Origin: an uncultured Verrucomicrobiales bacterium
GTDB taxonomy: Bacteria > Verrucomicrobiota > Verrucomicrobiia > Verrucomicrobiales > Akkermansiaceae
Assembly (NCBI GenBank): GCA_938008215.1
Contig: CALLLS010000021.1
Location: 47,455 to 111,454, forward strand
DNA: 64,000 nt
Reading direction: 5' to 3'
Positions 6,465-14,850 of the stretch are shown in pieces (positions within the stretch are counted from its first letter, which is position 1; the number at the start of each line of letters is the position of its first letter). Made by a program: the position numbers and the translations under genes. The notes under the pieces are model-generated. The model did not search any database. It saw only the letters and a program-made list of their open reading frames with translations, and was not told the DNA's origin.

Positions 6465-8837
6465 TTACTTCTCCTTCATCTGCACAGGTGAAGCTTTAAG
6501 TCCATCTAAGACAGGATCACCATCTTTTCCGATACGCCCAAACTGGAGGACGCCAGTAGGGCACTGCTGCACACAGGCGGAACATCGCACACATTCGGGG
6601 TCTTCCATTGGAATGCCTTTATTGGCGAAGTTCATTATATCGATTCCCTGATGACACACACTTGTACAGACATTGCAGGAAATACACTTTTTCTTCTCTG
6701 AGAAGATGCGGAATTTCCCAAAGCGGGAGTAAATGTGCATGAGGGCAGCGAGCGGACAGGCGAAGCGGCACCAAACTCGGCCAGAGAGGTGGAAGTAAAA
6801 GGCAACTCCGATGATTCCTGCGAAGAGGAGGTCCACGAACCACACATAGCTCCATGCTTGTGCGATACCACCATTAGGTAATCCATAGAGCAGAGTTTTA
6901 TACATTTCCTTAAACATGGGGACATGCGCCCATGCCAAAAGGCGGGTAATAAGGATGAACACGGCTGCCCAAAGAAAGACTTGTCCGATCATATTCAGTT
7001 TATTCCAGAATGGACCATGCGGCATCTTATGACGGTGAGCATCTCCGAGAGTCTCCGCAAGTGCGCCGCAGGAGCAGATCCATCCGCAATAGGCACCTTT
7101 CCCCCAACGCATAACGATGAAAGGAATAATGACGAAGGTTTGAAGGAAGCTCACAATAAGCCATCCCCACATGGGTTGATCGGTGAACACGTTCCAGAAG
7201 AAGAGTGGCCACGCCAGAACTACTCCAAAGGCACGCCAGTATTCCCGTCCGCTTCCATACGAGACCGCAGGGAAGAATTCGTCTGCGATCCATTTCCCGA
7301 CTCCAGAATCAAAGGCTCCATTAAAGCCCATCCAAGGAAGAATAAGGTAGGGGAGGAGAAAGAGGGGAATGACTTGTATGAGTGCAAGTGTGGTAGTTTG
7401 GCGTTTAACGTATGGAGTTTTACGACGTTGCACTCGTCGAATTCCAAAGACGACAATTATGACACAGTAAGCCAGAGAATACCAGAATCCGGGGTCTCCA
7501 ATCACGTATTGCAGGGTGCCTAAAGGAGTTTTAGGGTTAGAGAAAAACTCTCCAAGACTTGTCCACCACTCTGGGACATTATGGGGAAAGAGCTTATGTT
7601 TACTCCACCACTCACTTAGAGGTAGCCATGTGCCACTTTTCTTCCAGTGGTAAATAAAGGACATAATTAGAAAGCCTAAGGTCGCAGTAACCCACCACTT
7701 AGTATTTCTCTCTCCTGAAATATTCACCCCAGAGCGGCGGAAAAAGTCCAGCGGAGCCTCCCGCCCGATCATGGCGAAAACGGCGTCGTTCTCTATCTCT
7801 TTTTGCTCACCGTCTTTTCCTTCTTTAAAGGTAAATGTGGAGTCAGTCACTTCTACGGGGTTTGTCCCCAAGGCGAGGACAAGCGAGCCTGCAGGCTTAT
7901 CACCACGCATCTCAGAGTTGGCGGCAGTGGTGACTCGCTCAGAAGAAGGACTATCTACGCCCATTGGTGTTTCTGGGTTTTCTGCGAGCTTGAAAAGTTT
8001 ATCGACGTTTTCTGGCTTAGGTCTGGTGAGTTCATCTCCCCGGTAGCTGAGAGTGACATGCGCGCCACAAACGGCGAGAGCGATTGCAGCTTCTGCCGCG
8101 GAGTCTCCACCACCGACTATGGCGACTTGTTTCTCACAATAATCTTTCGGGTCATGAAGACGGTTCATGACTTTATCTAACCCTTCTCCAGGGATCTTCA
8201 TCTTTCGGTAGTTTCCACTGCGTCCAATAGCAATGATACAGCGGAGAGCCTTAGTGACCTTAGGTGTTTCTCCTTTCTTAGCGCCGTGTAGAACATGGAC
8301 TTGAGAGCCTTTCTTTTCTACGTGTGTGATCTGAGCAGAGGTGACTTCTATATTCGCCTCTTCCATCTGCTTTTTCATATCCTTCAGCAGGGATTCTCGT
8401 TTATCTGAGTTCTCACCGTATTGGATTCCGCCCGCTGGGGTCATATCCGTAGGGTAGGTGAAAATAAACTTCCCTTTGGGGAAGTTTTCTACGGTATTAA
8501 AGACTTGGCTGGTCTCAAAGAGCACATATTTCAGTCCCGCCTTTTCTGCTTCCATAGCGGCGGAAATTCCAGAGACACCAGCACCAATGATGGCGACGTC
8601 ATAGTCTTCTGCTCCTCTTTCTTGTTTTTCTTTTGAGAAAGTTCCTTCTTCTAAGATCCCTCTGATCGCTTGCACGCCTGTTTCAGAGGAAAACTTTAAG
8701 AGCGGAACTCCGCTTAAGTCTCCAACAATACGAACCCCGTCCACATTCGTGACGCCTTGTTCTCCTACTACCGGAAGCTTTTCTACTGTGCCAGCAGGCC
8801 ATTTCCCGTGAAGCCAGTTATAATATTTAGCGATCAT
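6465..8837 (-). CDS. Membrane flavin/NAD(P) oxidoreductase fused to a NapH/NosR-type polyferredoxin
   Basis: This 790-residue protein joins two modules. The N-terminal half is a two-dinucleotide flavoprotein: FAD motif GAGVSG (residues 85-90) and NAD(P) motif GGGDSA (242-247). It lacks the CxxC of thioredoxin reductase. From about residue 375 several membrane helices follow, with the cysteine motifs CGWICSCGAL and CRFACPLAA typical of NapH/NosR/RdxA proteins. The C-terminus has two [4Fe-4S] ferredoxin motifs, CISCNVCTSVCHQG and CVRCSACVQQCPTG (about 718-762). Electrons from NAD(P)H could pass through FAD to Fe-S centres at the membrane; the partner is unknown. It is a single gene with no co-oriented partner that reveals its role. 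Confidence 0.75.
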   Translation of the reverse strand: MIAKYYNWLHGKWPAGTVEKLPVVGEQGVTNVDGVRIVGDLSGVPLLKFSSETGVQAIRGILEEGTFSKEKQERGAEDYDVAIIGAGVSGISAAMEAEKAGLKYVLFETSQVFNTVENFPKGKFIFTYPTDMTPAGGIQYGENSDKRESLLKDMKKQMEEANIEVTSAQITHVEKKGSQVHVLHGAKKGETPKVTKALRCIIAIGRSGNYRKMKIPGEGLDKVMNRLHDPKDYCEKQVAIVGGGDSAAEAAIALAVCGAHVTLSYRGDELTRPKPENVDKLFKLAENPETPMGVDSPSSERVTTAANSEMRGDKPAGSLVLALGTNPVEVTDSTFTFKEGKDGEQKEIENDAVFAMIGREAPLDFFRRSGVNISGERNTKWWVTATLGFLIMSFIYHWKKSGTWLPLSEWWSKHKLFPHNVPEWWTSLGEFFSNPKTPLGTLQYVIGDPGFWYSLAYCVIIVVFGIRRVQRRKTPYVKRQTTTLALIQVIPLFLLPYLILPWMGFNGAFDSGVGKWIADEFFPAVSYGSGREYWRAFGVVLAWPLFFWNVFTDQPMWGWLIVSFLQTFVIIPFIVMRWGKGAYCGWICSCGALAETLGDAHRHKMPHGPFWNKLNMIGQVFLWAAVFILITRLLAWAHVPMFKEMYKTLLYGLPNGGIAQAWSYVWFVDLLFAGIIGVAFYFHLSGRVWCRFACPLAALMHIYSRFGKFRIFSEKKKCISCNVCTSVCHQGIDIMNFANKGIPMEDPECVRCSACVQQCPTGVLQFGRIGKDGDPVLDGLKASPVQMKEK

Positions 8838-8893
8838 TGTGAGAGGGGTATTATGTAATTTTTGAGGTGCGAGCCGTATATAATACTTCCTTT

Positions 8894-10318
8894 TTAGGAC
8901 TTGATAACGAGGTTTCTGATCTCAGTCATGTCTTCCATGGCAAACTGGACGCCTTCTCTACCCAGTCCGCTCTCTTTCACTCCTCCATAGGGCATATTGT
9001 CGACTCGCCAAGAGGGCACATCTCCGATGATAACTCCTCCTACTTCTAGGTGGTCCCAAGCATACATGATCTTATCAATATCCTTTGTGAAAATGCCGGC
9101 GTGAATGCCAAAGTCACTCTCATTAATGTCTTTCATAGCGTCATGGAAATCAGAAAACCGATTCAGAATGGCGACTGTTCCGAATGCTTCTTCTCGGTTC
9201 AGAGGATGGTCTGCGGGTACATTTTCTAGCAGGGTAGCGGTAAGCATTGCTCCTTCTCGTTTGCCACCACACAGCAGGGTTGCGCCTGCTTTTACTGCAC
9301 TCTCAATCCATTCTTCTAGTCTAACCGCTTCACTCTCTGAGATGAGAGGACCGACAAATGTGTCTTCATCTTTAGGGTTACCTGCCTTTAGTTTTAGAGT
9401 TTCTGAAACGAGACGGTTCTTAGTTTCATCATACATGGAGTCATGGATGCTGATACGCTGAACGCCGACGCAGCTTTGTCCACTTTGGTAAAACGCCCCG
9501 AAGAGGAGGCGAGGAATAGCGACGTCTAAATCCGTGCCTTCATCTATGACGCAGGTGGCATTTCCACCGAGCTCTAGCACGACTTTCTTCTTCCCACAGT
9601 TTTTCTTTAATTCCCAACCTACTTGCGGAGATCCAGTGAAGCTCAGAAGCTTTAAACGATCATCAACGGTAAATAAATCAGCGCCGTCACGGCTACATGG
9701 AAGAATAGAAAAGGCGCCTTCAGGTAAATCTGTTTCAGCTAACACTTCTCCTATGATAAGTGCTCCGATGGGAGTGCGACTGGCAGGCTTGAGAATGAAA
9801 GGGCATCCTACAGCCAGAGCAGGTGCTACCTTATGCGCAGTGAGATTAAGTGGAAAATTAAAAGGAGAGATGAAGGAGCATGGTCCAATGGGGACGCGTT
9901 TATACATTCCGCGATATCCTTCAGCACGTGAGGAGATTTCAAGGTTTTGCACCACGCCTGTCATGCGCACGGATTCCTCAGCGGCGACGCGGAAGGTGTC
10001 AATCAGGCGTAAGACCTCTCCCCGGCTGTCTTTAATCGGCTTGCCCGCCTCCACACAGAGAATGTCTGCGAGCTCGTCTTGCCGCTCGGTGAAGCGTTCT
10101 ACGCAATGGTATAGGATCTCTTGACGCTCATAGGGCTTCATGGCAGCCATGGCAGGAGCGGCATTTACTGTGCCTTCAATCCCTTTTTCTATGATATCTG
10201 GACTGGCGAGAGCAACTTTGTAGGCGACTTCTCCTGTATATTTATCAGTGACAGATAGGTCTGTGTTAGGCGACTGCGGAGAATTATTAAGGTAGTAGGG
10301 AAATGTTTGAATACTCAT
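8894..10318 (-). CDS. NAD(P)-dependent aldehyde dehydrogenase
   Basis: A full-length ALDH (474 residues). The Rossmann region has FNFPLNLTAHKVAPALAVG and LKPASRTP, the general base Glu249 lies in LELGGNA, the nucleophile is Cys283 in GQSCVGVQR, and EEAFGTVAI gives the last conserved block. The sequence resembles GAPN/succinate-semialdehyde or lactaldehyde dehydrogenase branches; substrate cannot be read from sequence. It is the last gene of a minus-strand set with the TPP enzyme (10586) and a small membrane protein (10343), spaced by 3 and 24 bases. This suggests one operon handling acetolactate or aldehyde intermediates. Confidence 0.85.
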   Translation of the reverse strand: MSIQTFPYYLNNSPQSPNTDLSVTDKYTGEVAYKVALASPDIIEKGIEGTVNAAPAMAAMKPYERQEILYHCVERFTERQDELADILCVEAGKPIKDSRGEVLRLIDTFRVAAEESVRMTGVVQNLEISSRAEGYRGMYKRVPIGPCSFISPFNFPLNLTAHKVAPALAVGCPFILKPASRTPIGALIIGEVLAETDLPEGAFSILPCSRDGADLFTVDDRLKLLSFTGSPQVGWELKKNCGKKKVVLELGGNATCVIDEGTDLDVAIPRLLFGAFYQSGQSCVGVQRISIHDSMYDETKNRLVSETLKLKAGNPKDEDTFVGPLISESEAVRLEEWIESAVKAGATLLCGGKREGAMLTATLLENVPADHPLNREEAFGTVAILNRFSDFHDAMKDINESDFGIHAGIFTKDIDKIMYAWDHLEVGGVIIGDVPSWRVDNMPYGGVKESGLGREGVQFAMEDMTEIRNLVIKS

Positions 10319-10342
10319 GAGTAGAAAATATATGAAGTGCTT

Positions 10343-10582
10343 TTAAGATGACTTTTCAGGAAACCAGCGCCCACCAGATGGGTAGAACCCAAGGATAAGT
10401 AACAGCGCGATGACTACCGTTACTGGTAATTGAAGCTTAGGTATAGAAGTGAGATGAGAAACGAGAGAGCTTGTAAGGAATGCAATTATGAGGGCGATTC
10501 CAGGACACATTCCTTTAGAACTTCCACATCCACCGATAGGACAGTTTTTTTTCTCACAAGAGTCTTCTGTTTCGGTATTCAT
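10343..10582 (-). CDS. Small Cys-rich membrane protein of unknown function
   Basis: A 79-residue protein with a cysteine-rich N-terminus (CEKKNCPIGGCG...MC, five Cys in about 20 residues), then two predicted membrane helices (GIALIIAFLTSSLVSHL and LPVTVVIALLLILGF). It is accepted as real because it fills the space between two co-oriented genes, starting 3 bases after the acetolactate synthase-like stop and ending 24 bases before the aldehyde dehydrogenase start. The Cys pattern could bind a metal or an Fe-S cluster, but no family is recognised. Confidence 0.6.
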   Translation of the reverse strand: MNTETEDSCEKKNCPIGGCGSSKGMCPGIALIIAFLTSSLVSHLTSIPKLQLPVTVVIALLLILGFYPSGGRWFPEKSS

Positions 10583-10585
10583 TAT

Positions 10586-12226
10586 TTAAATTTCAGCACT
10601 GAGTTTAGGTAGGTCTTCATTTAAGATTTGATCATTTTCCGAGTAATCTACAGGGACATCAATAACGTGTACCCCACCTTGTTTTTGACAACTCTCTAGG
10701 AGCGGTATGAGAGCATCTGTTTCCGTGAGACGGTGTCCCGTTGCTCCGTAACTATTCGCGTATTGCACGAAGTCTGGATTACCAAAATCAAGCCCATAAT
10801 TATCAAAGCTCATGTGCGACTGCTTCCATTTAATCATCCCATATGCGTTATCATTTATGATGATAACGGTAAGGTCTATGCCAAGCCTTACAGCGGTCTC
10901 CAACTCTTGTGAATTCATCATGAACCCTCCGTCTCCACAAATTGAGATTACTGGACGGTTTGGGTGGACAATCTTGGCAGCAATACCAGAAGGAAGTCCG
11001 GCACCCATTGTGGCTAGAGCATTATCAAGAAGAACGGTGTTAGGACGGTGAGCACGGTAATTCCGTGCAAACCAAATCTTATAAACCCCATTATCAAGGG
11101 CGATAATTCCTTCATCAGGCAGAAAAGCGCGAACATCAGCGACGAGACGTTGTGGGTAAACTGGAAAGCGTGGGTCATCTGCACCTTCACTTAAATGGGC
11201 ATCCATAGCAGCTTTCACTTCCATAAAGCGAGAAAAGTCCCATTGAGCAGAGGGAGACAGTTCTTCATTCATTTGCCAGATACTATTTGCAATATCACCA
11301 ACCATTTCTACATGTGGGAAATAAACGGGGTCAACTTGAGCTGAGGAAAAGTTAACATGAATGACCTTCCTTTTTCCTTTTTCCATGAAGAAAGGAGGCT
11401 TCTCTATGACATCATGTCCAATGTTCAAAATAAGGTCGGCATGTTCTACAGCACGGTGGAGGAAATCTCCTGATGAAAGAGCCGCATTTCCGATGAAAAG
11501 AGGGTGGCGTTCATCGACGACTCCTTTACCCATTTGAGTGGTAATGAAGGGAATACCTTGTTTTTCAATAAACGAGCTGAGCTGCTTAGCTGTCAGCTTC
11601 CTATTTGAGCCTGCGCCAATTACCAGTAGAGGACGCTTTGCTTTCTTAAGGAGGTCAATAGCGGCGTTCAACGCTTTATAATCTACTAACGGGCGACGCA
11701 CGAAGCTTGGCTGAATAGGCACCTCTTCTGTTTCTTCAGCGGCAATGTCCTCTGGTAGTTCTAGATGGACTGCTCCTGGTTTTTCTTCTACTGCCAGACG
11801 GAAGGCTTCTCTTACTTTACTAGGCACACGATCACCAGAAACGATCTCTGCGGTGAACTTAGTAAGCGGTCCCATCATGTCTACAATGTCCAGAATCTGA
11901 AAGCGTCCTTGCTTACTCTTCTTAATGGGCTTCTGCCCTGTAATCATCAGCATTGGCATTCCACCGAGTTGTGCATACGCGGCAGGTGTGACAAGATTTG
12001 TTGCACCTGGTCCTAGTGTAGAAAGGCACACTCCAACTTCTCCAGTGAGCCTGCCTAAAGTGGCTGCCATAAAGCCCGCCCCTTGTTCGTGGCGTGTTAA
12101 TATGAGCTTGATGGAAGAACGAGACAGTGAGTCGAGAAAATCGAGGTTCTCTTCTCCTGGAATTCCAAAGATGTATTTCACACCTTCTTCTTCTAGGGCT
12201 TTAATAAACAGGTCAGATGTTTTCAT
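10586..12226 (-). CDS. Acetolactate synthase large subunit-like TPP enzyme (IlvB/AlsS type)
   Basis: This 546-residue protein has the three-domain TPP fold. The catalytic Glu is in the RHEQGAGFMA block near residue 47, and TPP/Mg binding is through GDGGFMMNSQELETAVRLG...NDNAYGM near residue 415. Acetolactate synthase makes 2-acetolactate from pyruvate. The DGGF..QELETAVRL stretch is also seen in catabolic AlsS. There is no small regulatory subunit (IlvN) nearby, which favours the single-subunit catabolic type. It heads an operon with a small membrane protein and an aldehyde dehydrogenase. Related TPP decarboxylases or glyoxylate carboligase are alternatives. Confidence 0.75.
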   Translation of the reverse strand: MKTSDLFIKALEEEGVKYIFGIPGEENLDFLDSLSRSSIKLILTRHEQGAGFMAATLGRLTGEVGVCLSTLGPGATNLVTPAAYAQLGGMPMLMITGQKPIKKSKQGRFQILDIVDMMGPLTKFTAEIVSGDRVPSKVREAFRLAVEEKPGAVHLELPEDIAAEETEEVPIQPSFVRRPLVDYKALNAAIDLLKKAKRPLLVIGAGSNRKLTAKQLSSFIEKQGIPFITTQMGKGVVDERHPLFIGNAALSSGDFLHRAVEHADLILNIGHDVIEKPPFFMEKGKRKVIHVNFSSAQVDPVYFPHVEMVGDIANSIWQMNEELSPSAQWDFSRFMEVKAAMDAHLSEGADDPRFPVYPQRLVADVRAFLPDEGIIALDNGVYKIWFARNYRAHRPNTVLLDNALATMGAGLPSGIAAKIVHPNRPVISICGDGGFMMNSQELETAVRLGIDLTVIIINDNAYGMIKWKQSHMSFDNYGLDFGNPDFVQYANSYGATGHRLTETDALIPLLESCQKQGGVHVIDVPVDYSENDQILNEDLPKLSAEI

Positions 12227-12341
12227 TGAATAATAATTGTGAGAATTTGGATAGGTGTTTATTCATTCCAATTTGAGAATGAAAGTTTAAAAAGATTGGG
12301 TTAGAACTATTCAGGGGTGTTTTTTGCGTTCTGCAATCTGG

Positions 12342-12437
12342 ATGATTTATGAAGCTCAACCTCCCTTTAATCAGCTAGAAATCGTAATTCATTACAAAAA
12401 TTACGACGTTGCCCGAAGACTGATAGGTGAGCACTAA
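12342..12437 (+). CDS. Very short ORF or peptide remnant, doubtful
   Basis: A 31-codon frame (starting MIYEAQPPFNQLEIVI) is the only coding-like signal in the 207-bp gap between sufE and the acetolactate synthase-like gene. The frame is open for 18 codons before the ATG without another start codon. It runs antisense to the last codon of sufE. It matches no family I know and may be chance or the tail of a lost gene. Confidence 0.15.
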   Translation: MIYEAQPPFNQLEIVIHYKNYDVARRLIGEH

Positions 12438-12853
12438 TTTTTACCCGCAGCCTCTAACGCATGCTTTTTCATCTCAGCCGCCATGAGGGTGAGGGCGTTT
12501 GCACGGGTGGGGGCTAAATGTTCTTTAAGTCCTGTCTTTTCGATGAAGGACATATCAGCTGTTAAGATATCTTCTGGTGCTTCACCATCAAGAATTTGCA
12601 CGAAAAGCGCGATCATCCCTTTTGTGATAAGCGAGTCAGAATCCGCAGTGTAAGACATCTTGTTGTCGCAATGTTGAGACTCAAGCCATACCTGAGATTG
12701 GCATCCTTTGATCGTTCTGGCAGGAGTCTTGAGAGCATCATCCATAGGAGAAAGCTTTTTCCCCATGGAGATTACGTATTCATATCGTTCCTGCCAATCT
12801 TGAAAAAAGGAAAGTTCTTCGAGGAGGGTTTGGGTTTTACTAGCGATAGACAT
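12434..12853 (-). CDS. sufE: SufE, cysteine-desulfurase sulfur acceptor
   Basis: SufE accepts sulfur from SufS and passes it to the SUF Fe-S scaffold. This 139-residue protein is the usual length and has the acceptor cysteine at Cys51 in the family motif IKGCQSQVW, the same number as in E. coli SufE. The ADSDSLITKGMIALFVQILDG segment and LTPTRANAL-like C-terminal segment (LAPTRANALTLM) are also typical. No sufS or sufBCD genes lie in the window, so the SUF operon is elsewhere. It is divergent from rpsT. Confidence 0.93.
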   Translation of the reverse strand: MSIASKTQTLLEELSFFQDWQERYEYVISMGKKLSPMDDALKTPARTIKGCQSQVWLESQHCDNKMSYTADSDSLITKGMIALFVQILDGEAPEDILTADMSFIEKTGLKEHLAPTRANALTLMAAEMKKHALEAAGKN

Positions 12854-12920
12854 TTACAAATCGTTAGTAGCTAATACATTAATCGTCCATCGAAAAAAAG
12901 AAACTTCATTAGATAAGGGC

Positions 12921-12948
12921 TTGACACCTGTAGTCTGACATCTATAAC
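12921..12948 (+). promoter_or_regulatory. Sigma70-type promoter of rpsT
   Basis: TTGACA at 12921-12926 and TATAAC at 12943-12948 are separated by 16 bp, and the expected start of transcription is about 15 bp before the rpsT ATG at 12971. This is the best consensus promoter in the window. The leader would be very short with no Shine-Dalgarno site. Confidence 0.75.
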
Positions 12949-12970
12949 TCACCTCCCAAAAAGTATATTT

Positions 12971-13231
12971 ATGGCAAACATTCAATCAGCAGCTAAGCGT
13001 AACCGTCAGTGCGAAAAAAGAACGGCTCTTAATCGTGTATTATCCACACGTATTAAGACTCTCCGTAAAGAAGTGCTTGAAGCTGGTAGTGGAGATGAAG
13101 CTGCATTTAAGAAAACATTTTCTCAGTTTGCTTCTGCAGTAGATAAAGCAGCTAAGAAAAATTACATACACAAGAATAAGGCAACTAACCTTAAGACGAA
13201 GACTTATAAGGCTGCTAAAGCATCTGCTTAA
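12971..13231 (+). CDS. rpsT: 30S ribosomal protein S20
   Basis: An 86-residue basic helical protein starting MANIQSAAKRNRQ with the family pattern of S20: ...KRTALNRVLSTRIKTLRKEV... and a C-terminal KKNYIHKNKATNLKTK segment. S20 binds 16S rRNA and helps assemble the small subunit. It is monocistronic, with a consensus promoter at 12921 and a strong terminator at 13264. The ATG has no Shine-Dalgarno sequence ahead of it (CTCCCAAAAAGTATATTT). In other bacteria S20 represses its own translation, but this is not visible here. Confidence 0.96.
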   Translation: MANIQSAAKRNRQCEKRTALNRVLSTRIKTLRKEVLEAGSGDEAAFKKTFSQFASAVDKAAKKNYIHKNKATNLKTKTYKAAKASA

Positions 13232-13263
13232 GTTTTATTGCTTCACGATAACTTTTAAAAAAT

Positions 13264-13290
13264 GAGGAGGCTGTTGAGCCTCCTTTTTTT
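13264..13290 (+). terminator. Intrinsic terminator of rpsT
   Basis: GGAGGCT (13266-13272) pairs with AGCCTCC (13277-13283) around GTTG, followed directly by seven T. This is a textbook rho-independent terminator. Confidence 0.93.
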
Positions 13291-13333
13291 ATTGAGAAGA
13301 AAAAGCGTAGCGGACTTCGATTAATTCCTATAT

Positions 13334-13699
13334 CTAAAACTCCCCTTTAAAAGAGCACCTTGCAGTAGGGGTCTCATAAATTACGATCTCACACAAGCCG
13401 GGTAAGTCGGCTTCGATTTTTTTCCAAAACCACGCTGCCATGATTTCTATCGTAGGGCTTTCTAACCCTTTAATATCGTTGAGATAGGAATGATCTAGCT
13501 GATCAAGCAAAGGGTTCATCGACTCTGAGATTTTCTTATGGTCATAGACCCATCCTATTTTAGGATTCACCTCACCCTCAATGTGTATTTCTATTTTGAA
13601 GGAGTGCCCGTGCATTTGTTGGCACTTATGTCCTTCCGGCAAGCTGGGGAGGGTATGAGCTGCTTCAAAGCGGAAGTCTTTAATCAGGCGTGCGCGCAT
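13334..13699 (-). CDS. queD: 6-carboxy-5,6,7,8-tetrahydropterin synthase (QueD)
   Basis: QueD converts 7,8-dihydroneopterin triphosphate to 6-carboxytetrahydropterin in queuosine synthesis. The 121-residue protein has the zinc ligands His15 (FEAAHTL), His30 and His32 (MHGHS) and the catalytic Cys26 in GHKCQQMHGHS, then the DHSYLND and ETPTARCSF blocks. Other queuosine genes (queC, queE, queF) are not in the window. It ends a three-gene minus-strand set after an amidase and a DUF2141 protein, 7 bases from its upstream neighbour. A pterin-pathway PTPS homologue with another product is the main alternative. Confidence 0.9.
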   Translation of the reverse strand: MRARLIKDFRFEAAHTLPSLPEGHKCQQMHGHSFKIEIHIEGEVNPKIGWVYDHKKISESMNPLLDQLDHSYLNDIKGLESPTIEIMAAWFWKKIEADLPGLCEIVIYETPTARCSFKGEF

Positions 13700-13706
13700 T
13701 ATGGTA

Positions 13707-14063
13707 TTAGAAATATTTCAATGTAGCCTGCATCTCAGGTTCGACTTTTACAAGACTAGAAGCGTAATTCGGGCGCCCTTTTCCGTTCCAGTTTGAGGCT
13801 CCAACGCCACTTTTAGGAATTCCAAGGAAGTTCTTGGCTATTTTCCCAATTTCCTTTTCATCGTGAAAGAATGAGAAGGCCGCTTTTGAAGCTGTAAGGT
13901 TCTTAAAGACTAATTTGACTGTCCCTCGCTCTGCAGAAATTTCTGCTTGTCCGATTGCCTTATCGGTTGCCTCCGGAAACCCACCATCATTTTTAGCAAA
14001 GACTAGTCCCCTAACCATTCCCTTATTATTCCTTACGCCTGAGATCTCAAATGTTACTGTCAT
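13707..14063 (-). CDS. DUF2141-family protein
   Basis: A 118-residue beta-rich protein with the DUF2141 pattern: starting with TVTFEISGVRNNKGMVRGLVF, then AAFSFFHDEKEIGKIAKNFLGIPKSG and GASNWNGKG. DUF2141 proteins usually carry a signal peptide and are thought to be periplasmic. This one has none, so it is either cytoplasmic or its start is different. Function is unknown. It sits between the amidase and queD on the same strand with short gaps. Confidence 0.75.
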   Translation of the reverse strand: MTVTFEISGVRNNKGMVRGLVFAKNDGGFPEATDKAIGQAEISAERGTVKLVFKNLTASKAAFSFFHDEKEIGKIAKNFLGIPKSGVGASNWNGKGRPNYASSLVKVEPEMQATLKYF

Positions 14064-14089
14064 AATAATTATAGTTTATCACAAAAACG

Positions 14090-14776
14090 CTATTGTTGCA
14101 GATATCTTCTTATGCGGTTCTTGAAGGCTTCCCATTTAGGTCCAGGTTTTCCGCCGTCCATTAGAAAATGAGGGCAGTTCTTATGTCCTAAGTCTCTACC
14201 ATCTGAGTAGCGGATTCTTCTCCAGTGCTGGTGTGGTACAATGTTATCTAGAGGAATGCGGTGTAAGCGCATGAGGTATGCCGCTAAACGAGCAGTGTGA
14301 TCTAAAGTGGCTTCTCTACTGTTCCCTGCGTTTTCGCACATCTCTATCCCGAGCGATGATTTATTCCCTGCTCCGTCATAATCTGCATGCTGACCTTCTT
14401 CATTATCAGGTAGGTGCTGGTAAACATTATTTGCATCTACGGTGTAATGCCAAGAGAGGTAACCTAGTGAGTTATTCTTAGACTTTAAGCGTCCATTTAT
14501 AAGCGCAATGGCATGCATGCGTGCACCAGCAGAGGAATGAGGATTTTGGGTAGAGTGGATAGTCAGAAATTTAGGGGTGATTTTTTTCCCCTGATGGCGC
14601 GCATATTGCCCTTGAGGGATCATGAGGCTTTGATTGAGAGTCAGATTATAGGCTTGTGGGCTAACAGCGTTTTTCTTGGGTGGTACAGCGTCAGGGTTTT
14701 GCGCAGAAGGAGAACCGCCACAGCCGCTAAGGAGTATTGTAATGACACTAAGTAAAATAATAAAATAAGGTCTCAT
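14090..14776 (-). CDS. N-acetylmuramoyl-L-alanine amidase lipoprotein (amidase_2 type)
   Basis: The protein cleaves the bond between MurNAc and the stem peptide of peptidoglycan. The ATG at 14776 is chosen because it gives a lipoprotein signal (MRPYFIILLSVITILLSGC); the frame is open 14 codons further but without a signal. The catalytic domain has the zinc ligands of the amidase_2 fold: TIHST, LSWHYTVD, the acidic LGIEMCEN and HKNCPHFLM near the C-terminus. This is the T7-lysozyme/AmpD-like fold. It leads the operon with DUF2141 and queD and is divergent from the P450 gene. Confidence 0.85.
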   Translation of the reverse strand: MRPYFIILLSVITILLSGCGGSPSAQNPDAVPPKKNAVSPQAYNLTLNQSLMIPQGQYARHQGKKITPKFLTIHSTQNPHSSAGARMHAIALINGRLKSKNNSLGYLSWHYTVDANNVYQHLPDNEEGQHADYDGAGNKSSLGIEMCENAGNSREATLDHTARLAAYLMRLHRIPLDNIVPHQHWRRIRYSDGRDLGHKNCPHFLMDGGKPGPKWEAFKNRIRRYLQQ

Positions 14777-14850
14777 AAAGTTAGTGAGGTTAATACAGAA
14801 GGAGCTGCTTCTATCCAAGGTTTATCTTGCCGTTAGAGGATAATCTTTTT

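Noticed and set aside
6924..7523. 199-codon plus-strand frame inside the flavin/polyferredoxin gene
   Set aside because: It is antisense to a gene with clear domains; its translation has no recognisable motif.
9534..10124. 196-codon plus-strand frame inside the aldehyde dehydrogenase gene
   Set aside because: Antisense shadow; the opposite strand encodes the intact ALDH active site.
14827..14850. TTG start giving eight extra residues for the P450
   Set aside because: The ATG at 14851 has a good AGAGGA site ten bases upstream; the TTG has none.
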